Origin: Hippopus hippopus
Taxonomy: Eukaryota; Mollusca; Bivalvia; Cardiida; Cardiidae
DNA: 64,000 bases
NCBI GenBank assembly: GCA_946811185.2
Contig: OX328113.1
Location: forward strand, 24,527,521 to 24,591,520
Direction of reading: 5' to 3'
Below, piece after piece: positions 31,426-42,379 of the stretch; the first letter of the stretch is position 1, and every line of letters begins with the position of its first letter. The position numbers and the translations under genes were made by a program. The notes below the pieces were generated by a model, which saw nothing but the letters and a program-made list of their open reading frames with translations, was not told where the DNA came from and ran no database searches.

Positions 31426-34400
31426 TCACAATGTCTGCCCTTTAGCTCCAGGAGATTTCCTTTGAACTCTTGGTATTTTTGGAACTAAAATTTGTTTCCT
31501 CACAGGTTGTCGATTCTTACGTAAATTCAACTGTGTCTTTTTCAAAATTTTTGAATCAGTTTTACTTTTTACGATTGGATGAAACCTGCCGTTTAAGGCT
31601 GATAAATCAAGCGCTTGCATGTTCATCCTTTTCCCATTTACCAACTGTTGCTGTCGGTGCATATTGCCAGGCATGACACCACTATGCATTCGTATAAGTT
31701 TCTCAAGGAGAGGCCCTGAATCCCCAATAAGACCTAGATTGATATTGTGTATAGTGGCTGTTGGAGTTGGAATCATCGTAGTTGGCGGTTTAGCGGTTGT
31801 TGCTTTTAGAGGCAATAGGTTAACTCCGTTTGAATTCTGAAGTAGATTCAATAACATCTTTGGATTCCGTAATTTTACTCCTACACCCATCGGCTTTTTA
31901 CTCTGTGGTCTTAGAGCGTTTGTTCCCGTATCATGTTGAATTTTAGTCGATCGCTCTAGAGAAGATTTCGCAATATTCTTCATTATGTCGACTGCCGTGT
32001 CGTGTCCTACTTTATTAAATAAATTTCTCATTGCAAGGTAGAGTTTCTTTGACTGCAAACTTCGAAGAAGGTCTTCAGCTAATATGTCATATGAAGATGC
32101 GGCTTGTGTATCAGAGGGAGACGAAAAAGGTGTTGGCAGAGTTGGAAGAATCGTATGTAGATCTTTTAAACTCTTGCTTATAACACCTGGCACTTCTACT
32201 CCAGCGAGACGAACATCTTTGTCGTTTACAATAGGTGATTCTTTGGGGAAAACATCGATTGAATCAGGAGTAATTTGACCCGACAAAGATTCTATATTTT
32301 GAGACTGCTGTCGGTTGTCATCACTACCAAGCCATTGAATTCCAGAGTTTGCAGAACCCCATCTTTCATTATTTGATATTGAAAGTCGTTCATCAGGGAT
32401 AGATGACCTATTTGGATCAGTTTTGCTGCGTTGACGCGGTGGTGCCATCGTTCTAGTCATTGCTAGTTTATCAAATAGGACTGCGTCAAAAGCAGCTCTT
32501 AGGGCAACAATTTCAGGTTCAATATTCAACGGAAATGTTGCATCTATTGGCTGTGACAATGACATTGCGTTGTTGCTCTCAGAGTTTATATTGTAACTTA
32601 TTTTATTTTGATTGGCATCAGCTTGAGCTTGATTTGGCAGGCGTACCATTGAATTGTGTGACATCTGACTCTGACCCGAACTCTTATTTGCACCTGAAAT
32701 TAGATCCGTCACACCACCGATCAAACTACCAATTCGTGTCTGTAAGCCGAGTGTTTTTTTATTGGTAGCTACGATTTGATCTTGTGGTCCATTGCTTCGC
32801 ATTATCTGACCAGAACGGACTCTTGATGTGGGAATCAGCTTTTGTTTTTGACTTAAAATGGTCGTCATATGTCGGGACGCACCCCATGTTTCAGGTTGGA
32901 TCATCAGTCTATCACTGTTACCAACATCAATTTGATTCACCATATTATGTCGGTTTAATTGCCGTTGTTGCTGTTGTATTCTATGCCGTTTTTGATTGTT
33001 TAAATCTTTTAGAGACGGAACGGCATTTTGCTCCGGAATATCAACCTCACGAGGAGCGTTCTGCATTTTAGTTAATTTTGAACCTGTCCCTTGGTCACCT
33101 ACAGATTTTAGCAGCTCCTGCAGTAAAGAGTTTTGTCGGTTTAATTGAGAACGTAATCCCGACACCTCATCCGTTGTCCCAGGAGTTATCCCAGTCGTTG
33201 TCGATAACGTGGTGATCTTTGGTTGTGTTGAGGGAGTAGTATGTATCGTTTGAGTCGTTGGTGGTGGAAATGCATCAGTCAAAGGCGAAATTATTGACGC
33301 TGTTCTAACTAGTGTTTCTGTTACAGAACTTTCAGTGGGTGGATTTCTGTCCGCTGTATTATTCACTACTGTACCGTCAGGTCTTATCCGAAGGACAATA
33401 AGTGTAGGACTTCTGTTTTGACCGTCTCTTTGAGACTGAACACCATTCAGTGAAATTCGTATTTCTCTTGTTTCAGGAAAACTAATTTGACTATTTTGAG
33501 AAGCACTAGAGTTTGAATCTCTTGTAGGAGGTCTATTTAGGGTCGCCGTATTTCGAGCTGGAGTGGTATTGACTGACATTATCCTCGAAATAGCTGAACT
33601 GCTTGTTGGTGAAAGGGTAGGAATTTCATTTATTACGTTATTTCCCATTGGAAGAATATTACTTGCAACGTCTAAACCAAGCAGATCAGATAGAAACGAA
33701 CTGTCTCCCGTATCTTGTTGGCTTTGAGTCGCTCCCTCACTGTTTGTGCTAACATCATTATTGTTCGGTGACTGTCGAATAGGCAGAGGTATTTGTGAAT
33801 TTGATGAGAATGGAGCCGTATCCCCCAAATTTAAGGCGTTTAGTTCGAGTCTCAATGAGGGATCAGAAATTGGATCAGAGTTCACAATCATATTATTTAA
33901 ATTTGGGATTTGAGTTGTGGTTGAAGTTGTTGCCTGAGTCACATTAAGACTGGCTAGAAAAGCTTGCAAGTCGAATTCTTTTGTAGTATTTCTGCTTTGT
34001 TCTCTGTTGGATGCTGCCGAGTCAGACCCTAGGCCGACTTGCCTATCTTGCCTAAAACGTTCCCGACGGTTATTGCTTGTTCTTTCATTCGTCTGTCTCC
34101 GGCTGTTGGATAATGAAAGCAAAGTGGTTTGTCCTCCATTAAACACAGGTTCTTGCCACCGATTTTGGTTTGCTCTATTTGATCGAATAACTGTGTTTCG
34201 TGGTTGTTCTGTAGTTAATCCTGATCGTGTAGTTAGGGTTTTACGTTCTGCAAGCCATGCAAGCCAAGGCGGATCTGTGGTTGTAGTTGGGACATTCATA
34301 GAGCTTTGACCAAGCATAATGTCACTTTGCCTTTGATTGGAAGCAGGAGGCGTAATTCTTAACTCTTGAAATCTAACCTCAGTTGTTGAACCTGCCTGTC

Positions 34401-37400
34401 TCTGAACATTAATGAAAGAGTCCTGCTGTCGTAGACTAGGTCTGTCGAACATTATGCTGCTGTCGGAATTTCTCAATCTCGGTCGATTAGTAAAATCATT
34501 TGTCGGTTGCATATCAAACAACCTTCCAACCTCATTAATCGAATTATCATTTCCTCGCAACGGCGAATCATGCATTTGAGTTTGATCTCGTTCTCTTGTT
34601 CTTCTGTTGGAATTTTCAAACAGACCTAGAGGTGCTGGTTCCCGTGGTCTGTCTTTTCTATCTTCTCCACGGCGAGAAATACGACTATTACTGTCAGAGA
34701 CTTGGGAATCAGACGGCGTATCAGAGGCCGATATAGGTTCCAAGAATGCAGTCAAGTTGAATTCCTGTAATTCTTCGTTGTTCTGTGTTCTGCTTCTTGC
34801 GACAGAGTCTGAAGTACCTAAACGGTTTCCAGTATTCCCAATTCTGTCTTCAACAGGCAATAGCCCATTTTGCCTGCCCGATAAGTTGTCCTGCCCTGTT
34901 CTACGACGAAGCTGTATTACATCTGTAGAAGTGCCATCTACGGCGTCGTTTATTCTTTGCATCCCAATGTCAAACTCTGCGCCAAATCTTCTCGACCTTT
35001 CATTTTCTCGGCCTTCCGATGCAAAACCCGGGTCAGCCCTTTTTCTGAAAACAGTATTATCTAATCTGTTGTTTGTACCAAGTTCAGCTGTAGATCTCTG
35101 AAGATTAAAACCAGATTCCACCGTTCGAAACTGTTTATTTGTGCTTGACAAACTTTCTCTATTACGATTCGATATAAGGGGCTGCTGGCGGGATGGAGAT
35201 TCTGATTGTAATGTTTCAAGAAACAGGTCGAGGTCAAATCCCCCTTTACTGTTGTTTTTTGAACGTCCCCTTCGACGTATTCCGGAATCCTGATCTCTGT
35301 CATTCACCGAATTTTGACTTTGATGGCGTCTGATGAGATCCAAATTAACGCCCTCAGATTGAGTTTTCTCTAATATACGCCCAAACCTGTCCCTGCGAAC
35401 GGGATCGTTTCGTTCATTTTCCGGACCCGAAAGATTTGTAGTTAGAAGCGAAGAAAAAGAAATATGACCAGGCTCTGTCTGTATTTCAGATAAAGTTGGA
35501 GATACTTGTTGAACTGAAGGTAGAGGAGAGGCTCTAAACTCTTGCGATCTGGTTGAATCAAAAGGACTGCTGTTCTTAGGCAAGTTTGTTCGAATAGTAT
35601 CGACGAGACTATCTGTTTGTGACCGATCTGACCTTCGACCAGAACTTCTACTCTGTTCATTTACCAGTCCATCGAACGCACTGCTTATACCCCCATCTCT
35701 TTGTCTGCCATCTACCATTCTATCACTTGGCTGCCTCTGACCCGTTTCTCGTAATCGGTTAGCAGACGTTCTAGCTCGAAAATTATCGATTTCTGGATCT
35801 GTTGGTCTCTTTCTTGATAATCGCTCGGTTGTTACCTCTGGTCGCTTTCGATGTAATCCAGCAACTCGACTTTCTGACCCTATATCTAGAAAACTGTCGA
35901 AACCTCTATCAGTTTTTCTCCAGTCTGACGTTCGATCATTACCGAATTCAACCTGATTTCTTCTTAGTTTATTATGTTGGTCCTCAGACATGGTGCTTTT
36001 AACTTTATCGAATGATCTCCTTGACGTCCTTCCAAAACCCATGTCCACTTGTCTCGAGTTTGATCCATCAACCTGACCGTTATCTAACTGTCTGTCTTGA
36101 AAGCCATTGCGGTCTCTGTTTGTATTGCTTTCGCTTAACCATCTACCTGTAACCGAGTCTGCTTGACTTCGAATCTGTTCATCAAAATGAATATCAGATG
36201 ATCTTTCTTGAAACCTGCCAACTTTTCCGTCTATTTGTTCTTTAGTTCCCACGCCTGGCCGACCGGGATTTATTTCATTAATTTGACTTTCATGGACTCT
36301 ATTAGATAAATTATCAAATAGCCTTTCTATCTGGCTTCCTTGAGACCTTCTAATATTCCTTGAACCTCTTTGTCCCAGACTTTCTTCGTTTCTTTGAGCT
36401 AACCACAAACCTGGTGCTGTTGTAGTCAAAGGAAAAGTTCCGGTATCAATTCTTCTAAGCATGCTACCAAATTCCCTATCATTAATTTCTAAACCTACAA
36501 TTCGCTCCAAGGGTCGCTTCTTTGATATTGTTTGATTATCGTGCATACCCAGCGTTTCCCACCAAAATACGCCCTCATTTGTCGTGTTGGCTCGATGAGA
36601 CCAAGGTACATCTCTTGCAGGTATGTTGGAGGCACTTCTCCTTGGCAGATTTATGTCATCTGGAGGAGACTGTGATACAGCTTGTTGTTCTTGTGTGTTA
36701 ATCGCATTTAGAACGTCATCCCAAGATCCTGTCCGTCTGCTTGGCTTTTTATCTAATACAAAGTTTCGCCTTGATGAAGTCAACAGAGAATTGTCTGGAG
36801 TTCCAGAAGATGATGTCTGAAGGTTATCTCGCAAAACGTGTAAGTTATTATCTGCTCTTATTTGTGTTCTCGAAATTTGAGACTGAATAATTTTGCGAGC
36901 CGGAACCTGAGATAAAGGTCTGGAGCTCTGCTCTTCCGATATCGACGGATTGTTTGAACCATCTGTGCGCAAACCTGTTGGAAGGGAATAATCTATTTTT
37001 TCTCCGTTGAGTAAAGCCCGAACTTTATTGCTGATATGCTGCTCATATACAGAATTTCCGCTTGATATTTCATTTCTTCCTGCCAATAATTTCTGGTCTT
37101 GACTTTTTTGCCTTGGTCTTTCAGAAAGTCTTTGAACCACGTCTTGTCTGGCTGATTGCAAACCATCACTCCCAAGTGTTTGTTGGCTTCTTTCAGCAGT
37201 TAGTGATCCTGTGGGAGATGGATCTTGAACTCCGTTATCAACATCACTGAAAAATCTACCGACTGTCGGTTGATTGGCTTGTTGATCAAAGCTACTGGGC
37301 TGGTCACTGTTACTTTGGAGTATGGCATTCACTTCATGGCTGGGTCTATCTTGTCCTGTCAAAACTATTAATATATTTGGGCCTAAAGGGTTTGGCGGCT

Positions 37401-38259
37401 GAAAATTTCTAGTAGTGTCACGATTAGCAACTTTTTCGCGCGAGGCCACAATACCTAATTGTCTTGGGGAGAGAGCACTATCTCTTTGAAATGGTTTTCG
37501 CAACGTTCGCCCTGATTCGACCGTTGAAGAGACTGAATTTGATATCGCAGAATTGGTGTCAGCTTCATTCGATCTTGAAAGGCTTTGCAGTAGGCTTGAA
37601 GTAATGTGCCCTGATGTCTCACGCACAGTCTTCGGGCTGTGTACTCTAGTTCTGCTGCCAGATGTGTTTGGACTTCCGTTACGTGTCATCTGGCGTGTCA
37701 TTGCGATCATATCGAATACGACCGGGTCAAAATTTTCAAGAGAAACAGTTGCAATTCTACGTTTGGTCTGCGACGCCGTATCTACTGATTGTCTCGCTGT
37801 TTCTTGCGCGAGTCTGATCCGCTTCTCTCGAGTCGGAGGTCTGGAACTGCCTGCTAAACGATTTCTGGTGCTCCTATCAAGTTGGTGTTGTGGAGGTACC
37901 TGTCTCTCCATTGCCCTAGGTCTTATTACGTTGCCAGCTGCATCACGGGGTAGGCTGCTCACACCAGGACGAAATATTTTCTGGGACTGAACAGGCTGCC
38001 GTCGTTGTAACAGATTCGACTCTTTGAGTTGAGGCATACCAACTGTGTTTCGCTGTGCGAAACGATCCTGACCCCCGTTCTGTCCAACTCGTTGTCGAAT
38101 GTTTCCTGGTGGCGTGACATGATTTCGGACCAGCCTATTTTGTCTGACATTATTCGATGTACCTTGGTTCCTCCATCGACCAAAGTGTGAAAAACGTTGA
38201 TTCTGGCTGGTTCCCGGTTCAATAAAGAGAAAGATAAGCACGAGATAGATTGTCTTCAT
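31426..38259 (-). CDS. Giant secreted disordered R/N/Q/S-rich protein, 2277 aa
   Basis: One uninterrupted frame of 6.8 kb. I start it at the ATG at 38259: it sits 11 nt after an acceptor (TTTTCAG, exon edge 38270) and opens a clear signal peptide, MKTIYLVLIFLFIEPGTSQ. The frame runs 55 codons further upstream, but those codons read into the intron. The mature chain is rich in Arg, Asn, Gln, Ser and Asp. Reading through it I saw no cysteine and only about six tyrosines. It looks disordered except for a likely helical stretch near residues 2050-2105 and a basic C terminus. Short hydrophobic motifs recur: FDLDLFLETL (about 1007), FNLTAFLEPI (about 1165), FDLQAFLASL (about 1426), and VFDMIAMTRQM (about 181) versus LFDKLAMTRTM (about 1925). 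Thr-rich patches near 1640-1680 could carry O-glycans. An extracellular-matrix, shell or byssal role is conceivable but not shown. Confidence 0.85.
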   Translation of the reverse strand: MKTIYLVLIFLFIEPGTSQNQRFSHFGRWRNQGTSNNVRQNRLVRNHVTPPGNIRQRVGQNGGQDRFAQRNTVGMPQLKESNLLQRRQPVQSQKIFRPGVSSLPRDAAGNVIRPRAMERQVPPQHQLDRSTRNRLAGSSRPPTREKRIRLAQETARQSVDTASQTKRRIATVSLENFDPVVFDMIAMTRQMTRNGSPNTSGSRTRVHSPKTVRETSGHITSSLLQSLSRSNEADTNSAISNSVSSTVESGRTLRKPFQRDSALSPRQLGIVASREKVANRDTTRNFQPPNPLGPNILIVLTGQDRPSHEVNAILQSNSDQPSSFDQQANQPTVGRFFSDVDNGVQDPSPTGSLTAERSQQTLGSDGLQSARQDVVQRLSERPRQKSQDQKLLAGRNEISSGNSVYEQHISNKVRALLNGEKIDYSLPTGLRTDGSNNPSISEEQSSRPLSQVPARKIIQSQISRTQIRADNNLHVLRDNLQTSSSGTPDNSLLTSSRRNFVLDKKPSRRTGSWDDVLNAINTQEQQAVSQSPPDDINLPRRSASNIPARDVPWSHRANTTNEGVFWWETLGMHDNQTISKKRPLERIVGLEINDREFGSMLRRIDTGTFPLTTTAPGLWLAQRNEESLGQRGSRNIRRSQGSQIERLFDNLSNRVHESQINEINPGRPGVGTKEQIDGKVGRFQERSSDIHFDEQIRSQADSVTGRWLSESNTNRDRNGFQDRQLDNGQVDGSNSRQVDMGFGRTSRRSFDKVKSTMSEDQHNKLRRNQVEFGNDRTSDWRKTDRGFDSFLDIGSESRVAGLHRKRPEVTTERLSRKRPTDPEIDNFRARTSANRLRETGQRQPSDRMVDGRQRDGGISSAFDGLVNEQSRSSGRRSDRSQTDSLVDTIRTNLPKNSSPFDSTRSQEFRASPLPSVQQVSPTLSEIQTEPGHISFSSLLTTNLSGPENERNDPVRRDRFGRILEKTQSEGVNLDLIRRHQSQNSVNDRDQDSGIRRRGRSKNNSKGGFDLDLFLETLQSESPSRQQPLISNRNRESLSSTNKQFRTVESGFNLQRSTAELGTNNRLDNTVFRKRADPGFASEGRENERSRRFGAEFDIGMQRINDAVDGTSTDVIQLRRRTGQDNLSGRQNGLLPVEDRIGNTGNRLGTSDSVARSRTQNNEELQEFNLTAFLEPISASDTPSDSQVSDSNSRISRRGEDRKDRPREPAPLGLFENSNRRTRERDQTQMHDSPLRGNDNSINEVGRLFDMQPTNDFTNRPRLRNSDSSIMFDRPSLRQQDSFINVQRQAGSTTEVRFQELRITPPASNQRQSDIMLGQSSMNVPTTTTDPPWLAWLAERKTLTTRSGLTTEQPRNTVIRSNRANQNRWQEPVFNGGQTTLLSLSNSRRQTNERTSNNRRERFRQDRQVGLGSDSAASNREQSRNTTKEFDLQAFLASLNVTQATTSTTTQIPNLNNMIVNSDPISDPSLRLELNALNLGDTAPFSSNSQIPLPIRQSPNNNDVSTNSEGATQSQQDTGDSSFLSDLLGLDVASNILPMGNNVINEIPTLSPTSSSAISRIMSVNTTPARNTATLNRPPTRDSNSSASQNSQISFPETREIRISLNGVQSQRDGQNRSPTLIVLRIRPDGTVVNNTADRNPPTESSVTETLVRTASIISPLTDAFPPPTTQTIHTTPSTQPKITTLSTTTGITPGTTDEVSGLRSQLNRQNSLLQELLKSVGDQGTGSKLTKMQNAPREVDIPEQNAVPSLKDLNNQKRHRIQQQQRQLNRHNMVNQIDVGNSDRLMIQPETWGASRHMTTILSQKQKLIPTSRVRSGQIMRSNGPQDQIVATNKKTLGLQTRIGSLIGGVTDLISGANKSSGQSQMSHNSMVRLPNQAQADANQNKISYNINSESNNAMSLSQPIDATFPLNIEPEIVALRAAFDAVLFDKLAMTRTMAPPRQRSKTDPNRSSIPDERLSISNNERWGSANSGIQWLGSDDNRQQSQNIESLSGQITPDSIDVFPKESPIVNDKDVRLAGVEVPGVISKSLKDLHTILPTLPTPFSSPSDTQAASSYDILAEDLLRSLQSKKLYLAMRNLFNKVGHDTAVDIMKNIAKSSLERSTKIQHDTGTNALRPQSKKPMGVGVKLRNPKMLLNLLQNSNGVNLLPLKATTAKPPTTMIPTPTATIHNINLGLIGDSGPLLEKLIRMHSGVMPGNMHRQQQLVNGKRMNMQALDLSALNGRFHPIVKSKTDSKILKKTQLNLRKNRQPVRKQILVPKIPRVQRKSPGAKGQTL

Positions 38260-38276
38260 CTCCAGGTGTCCTGAAA
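38260..38276 (-). promoter_or_regulatory. 3' splice acceptor that decides the start of the 2277-aa protein
   Basis: On the minus strand TTTTCAG precedes GACACCTGGAG-ATG, so the coding exon begins at 38270 and at least one 5' non-coding exon lies upstream, not located between here and 42.8 kb. Confidence 0.7.
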
Positions 38277-38434
38277 ATGAAAGAAATCTTTTATAGTGAA
38301 AAATCTGACTATGAGTACAAGTTGGACGGACGAATTTACCCGATGGAGGCAAATTTTCATTCTTGCGTTTTCGCCTCCCACCCTTAATGCATGTGAGAAA
38401 AGGAGTCAGTGAGTTCGAAAACAAAATGTGTCAG

Positions 38435-38540
38435 TACTGGTGTGAGAAAGCCAGGAAAAACATGCTCTGGTGCACTGACCGCCGTGACATGACCTAAGCT
38501 GTTAAAACGGCGTTAAACTCCAATTTAAACTAACAAACAC
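38435..38540 (+). mobile_element. SINE 3' fragment
   Basis: GGTGCACTGACCGCCGTGAC and AAAACGGCGTTAAACTCC match SINE tails; no head. Confidence 0.5.
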
Positions 38541-38594
38541 TGATGAATTTGATCGAATGCACATTCTATATAAGTTTCACACTTAACTTTAAAA

Positions 38595-38815
38595 TGCCTA
38601 AATCTTTACTAAGCGACAAAATGTCAGGCTTATTAAAATCGAAAGCATTTTTAGACGACAGTTCAAATCTGGGCTAGATGACGTGTTTTGTTCTTGACAG
38701 GGTAGAAAACTGTGCGAAAACGAGAAGACGCTGGTCATCAACGTTTCCTCTGAATGTTTTCAAAAGGTTTCTTCTTCAGAGTCGTTAAAATTCAGGATTG
38801 TGTGGCAAAGGGTTC
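38595..38815. mobile_element. Family B MITE, diverged
   Basis: AATCTTTACTAAGCGACAAA left; GAAGACGCTGGTCATCAACG core decayed; TGTGGCAAAGGGTTCA right. Confidence 0.45.
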
Positions 38816-39112
38816 ATCATTTACCAAACAATCACGTGTTTTAACGACGCTGAAGAAGAGGGCCAAAGAAAACTTTGTGGGAAAAGGAGAGAAGGTCGTT
38901 AACCAGCATTTTCTCATTTTTCAAGATGTTTTCTGTCCTATTAAATATAAATCCTATGATTTCAGCAACATTTAATTTGTCATCCGTAAGTCCTTTCAAT
39001 TCAAACTCACCCATAATGAAAGCATTTACGGATAGAAAAATAATTGAGGCCCAAATAATGAAAGATATGACCGTCGTTGAGAGGGTACAAAGCATTGTTG
39101 GAGTGGTGTAAA
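38816..39112. mobile_element. Family B MITE, diverged, possibly two fused copies
   Basis: TTTACCAAACAATCACGTG left; GGAAAAGGAGAGAAGGTCGT core; a second weak core follows near 39090-39150. Confidence 0.4.
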
Positions 39113-39415
39113 ATCGTTTGTTACTATCATTCTCCTCAAATCTCCTTACACATGAATATCAGGTAATAAATCTTCATGGCTTTTTTATTGCAGAAAAAAG
39201 AGAGGAATCGGCCATGACTCATGCAAGCAATAAGAATCAGTGTTATACTAGTTTTGCCTGAAGCATGTCCTGTGCGTGCACAGTCAGAACATCGAATAGA
39301 GCATTTAACCTGACTGGAATTAACCTGCAATTGACCTGCTGGAGACAACATGCATCTCTCACAGGGGCTCATCACATGACCTTGTGCTGATAGGAGAACA
39401 TAGCATTAACCGTTA

Positions 39416-39690
39416 TCTTGAAGATTTATTTGTTTGGTGTTTACTGCGGCGGCTAGTGCACCTATCTATGCTTTTATCGAGTTTCTTTTACCATTATTCC
39501 ACACATTCTTTTCAAGCCACTGGCTACTTTTCCAAACAAAATTTAATATCGTCGAAACAAAAGCACAGGTAGATAGGCATTCAATAGTTGCTAACTGGCT
39601 ATAATAGAACGACCCTCTCTGCTACCAGGATACGAACATTTGATCCCCGGCCCTCAGGCCGACATCCTAGACATCAGATCATGGAGGTGA
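39416..39690 (-). mobile_element. tRNA-derived SINE, decayed head
   Basis: TTTGGTGTTTACTGCGGCGG tail, GCCACTGGCTACTTTTCC and ATCGTCGAAACAA blocks shared with the 25.0-kb SINE. Confidence 0.55.
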
Positions 39691-39926
39691 TTATCCTTGT
39701 AAATGCAGATCAAGTAAGTCTTTGGTAATCCATTTGCTTTCATGTTTTTGTTTACACTTCTCCACTTCTCAATTTTAGTTGACGACATTTTAGCTGAATA
39801 ATTTAACGAAACTTACCTTAGAAAAATATGCAAGCTCTTCTAATCGTTTGAAAAATGCGACTTCACTACATTATGTAACAACATGGACGATATGGGACTC
39901 ATTTCTACATGTTGTTCATTCATGAA

Positions 39927-40140
39927 ATGCACCCTTATCCTGCTACATAAAATAAATGAACCTTTAAAGCCGACTGTGAAAACCTAAATTTTCCTCTTTC
40001 AAAGCTATTTTTGGAGGAAATATATCTCCTTATCGGACAGTGTAGATCCAAGATCAGACTGCACGTTCTGTGCAGTCTGATCTTGATCTACGCTATCCGG
40101 AAAAAGGTCAGCGAGTCCCGCTTAGCAGCCTAAGGGTTAA
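39927..40140. mobile_element. Family A MITE, right TTAA intact
   Basis: ACCCTTATCCTGCTAC left; CTTAGCAGCCTAAGGGTTAA right; intact core. Confidence 0.7.
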
Positions 40141-40265
40141 GGAGGATTTTCACCAACCCTTTGAACTCTCAAAAAAGTGAAACATATATGTACAATCATT
40201 AGAGAAAATATTCTGCATATTCCAAATTCGTTACTTTTTGTAAAGGGTTAGAATCTCATCACAAA

Positions 40266-40335
40266 ATTACGGACAGTGTGGATTGAGATCAGACTGCACA
40301 TTATGTGAAGTCTGATCTCAATCTACACAGTCCGC
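40266..40335. mobile_element. Family A core variant
   Basis: GGACAGTGTGGATTGAGATC..GATCTCAATCTACACAGTCC with core ACTGCACATTATGTGAAGT. Confidence 0.5.
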
Positions 40336-40554
40336 CAAAACAAATTAAATTGTAATTAAGGCCGTAAGGATGAAAAGATTGATCACAAGTTTAGGTAAAC
40401 AATAGCCTGTTGTTAATAGAAATTGGCAAATCTTTTACACGGATCATTAGCTGTAACAGAAACATTTAATTTACTGTGTTCACCAATACGGAGTGTTTAG
40501 TTGTTAATTATCTGGTTCGCGATTCATCAAACAGTTGAATTGTTTCGAATTATT

Positions 40555-40955
40555 TGTTGATACATTCGGCAAACCTCGGGTGATCCGTTGATCACGTCCC
40601 TCGGCTGTATCACGTAGCACCTGCATGGTAAAAAGAACAGCGCTTCAACATTCTTAAAATCGTAACACTCCGCTTAGAAAGCAAACACTAGTCACAATAT
40701 TCCGTCGAAATCTTTCAAAATACGTTCCCAATGACAAACATTTATTTTCTAACTCAGTCTATCAATTACGTTGGCATTTTTCAGCGATATTGCTTATAAC
40801 CGTGGCTGTTGTTGTCGTTGCTAATCGATTTACAGGCCGCTGCCATGTTTTAGGTCATGTGACTGGCACTATTTCAAAACTCCCTTTATTTATGGACGAT
40901 GTTAGATGAAGGTACGGAAACGGTGACCAGTGTTGTTGATACTGTTAAACTTAGG
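40555..40955 (+). repeat. Dispersed repeat, plus-strand copy of 27.99-28.43 kb
   Basis: CGGCAAACCTCGGGTGATCC to CGCTGCCATGTTTTAGGTC; a third, shorter copy is at 51.2 kb. Confidence 0.6.
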
Positions 40956-41617
40956 GTTTAAGGGTAATAGACCTTTCCGGTATTTTTTACTGAAACTATA
41001 GCAATACTCTGTGACAACCCAGTATGATAAAAAGTTGCAAAATGAAATAAATGTATAATGGATTTCATTACAAACCATGGAAAATGAATATGGTGGGCTG
41101 TCAAAGTGCTTAAAAGGACTGAAGAAAAACGAAAAACAGTGGTCATTGCAAAGAAAGAAAATGTAATCAGAAAAGCAAATGCATGTTTTCGAGAGGCTGG
41201 GAAGCGGGTGGGGAGGAAGCAAGGAAGGTTGACACTGGTGGCTAATATCTTCAAAGCTTAAATATGCATTTGTGCACTTATACATACTTAAAGCTCGAAA
41301 TTAAACTGTAGTTGTCTGAGCTGTAAATGTAGATAAGGATTATACTGGCTTTTGCACACAGCATAGAGCAAGATCCGACTGCATAGTTGAATGTGACATG
41401 TTGAATGTGTACACCCAGTAATAAAACCAAGTATGTAGATCTAGGAACAGAATGGATAAGAACACAATTCAGTCTCAAACTGAAATTATAATTCATATTC
41501 ATATGTATTTGATATATTAGAAATTAATATAGATATTTACATACGTTTGAAATTATAACAATCCACGGCCTAGGTGCAATAATAAAACTAAATTTGAAAC
41601 AGAAATTACGTATTCAA
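40956..41617. other. No recognised feature
   Basis: A minus-strand open frame of 127 codons (40902-41285) overlaps but is Phe/Ser-rich, has no splice or domain support and overlaps the repeat edge. Confidence 0.4.
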
Positions 41618-41836
41618 TTAACCTTTTACCACACAATCCCGAGTTTCAACAGCCCTGTGAAAGATGGCTTTTGACAACATTGTTGGAAAAAGTAAACATT
41701 TTCTGTATTTCGCAAAATGATTTTTTTTTTACCTATTCTAGGACAAATACAATCATTTGAAAAACACACGAATTGTGATCAGTAACTTCCTTGTATATGG
41801 AAGAGTCTAAAATTTCACCGTGTGGTAAAAGGTTAA
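41618..41836. mobile_element. Family B MITE with mirrored TTAA ends
   Basis: TTAACCTTTTACCACACAAT and GTGTGGTAAAAGGTTAA are exact inverted ends. The hairpin core is reduced to a remnant. Confidence 0.65.
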
Positions 41837-41924
41837 CTTTTTCAGAGCCAAATATTTAAACTCCACCTTAGAACTGGACGGCGGGAAAAAAATACAAGTA
41901 ATTCACTGAAAGACAGAATTTTTT

Positions 41925-42055
41925 TCTCCTTTTTTTCTTGTGATGCGGGTATTAAGTTCCAAAGGTTTACCCGGCACATCACTGAATTCGAACCCGGAAC
42001 CTTTGGTCTGAGAGGCCAACACTCTACCCCGACACCACTTTCTCCCACACAAACA
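41925..42055 (-). mobile_element. tRNA-derived SINE, second type
   Basis: Minus strand: GTGTCGGGGTAGAGTG (A box) and TTCCGGGTTCGAATTC (B box) with CCAAAGG between them. Confidence 0.6.
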
Positions 42056-42379
42056 TTATTTGGAACCTGATATCAGCAGGTTTTCATGGTCGTATGCTAC
42101 GGCTATTGATGCACCACTCCTGGCGATTCAATCGCCTTATTTTATGTTTATATTCAGTGCACGAACACATCTTGCCTTTTTTTGTTACAAACTTCGCAAT
42201 CTACAGCTCATATGTAATACAAAGCGTCCAACAGTTTTGCTTGTCGAGTATGAGCGCCAGTTATTCATCATTATTTTTCACATTTCTAAACTGGATTCGG
42301 AGAACTCATTACTTCTACCGTGTTTTGAGGTAACTCTCTCTGTTTTTGGTACATAGAGCAAATGTATAGACACATACAT

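Noticed and set aside
38260..38424. N-terminal extension of the 2277-aa frame to an earlier ATG
   Set aside because: It reads through the acceptor TTTTCAG into intron and would bury the signal peptide at residue 56.
40902..41285. 127-codon minus-strand frame
   Set aside because: Phe/Ser-rich, overlaps a second frame of equal quality and a repeat edge; no exon signals.
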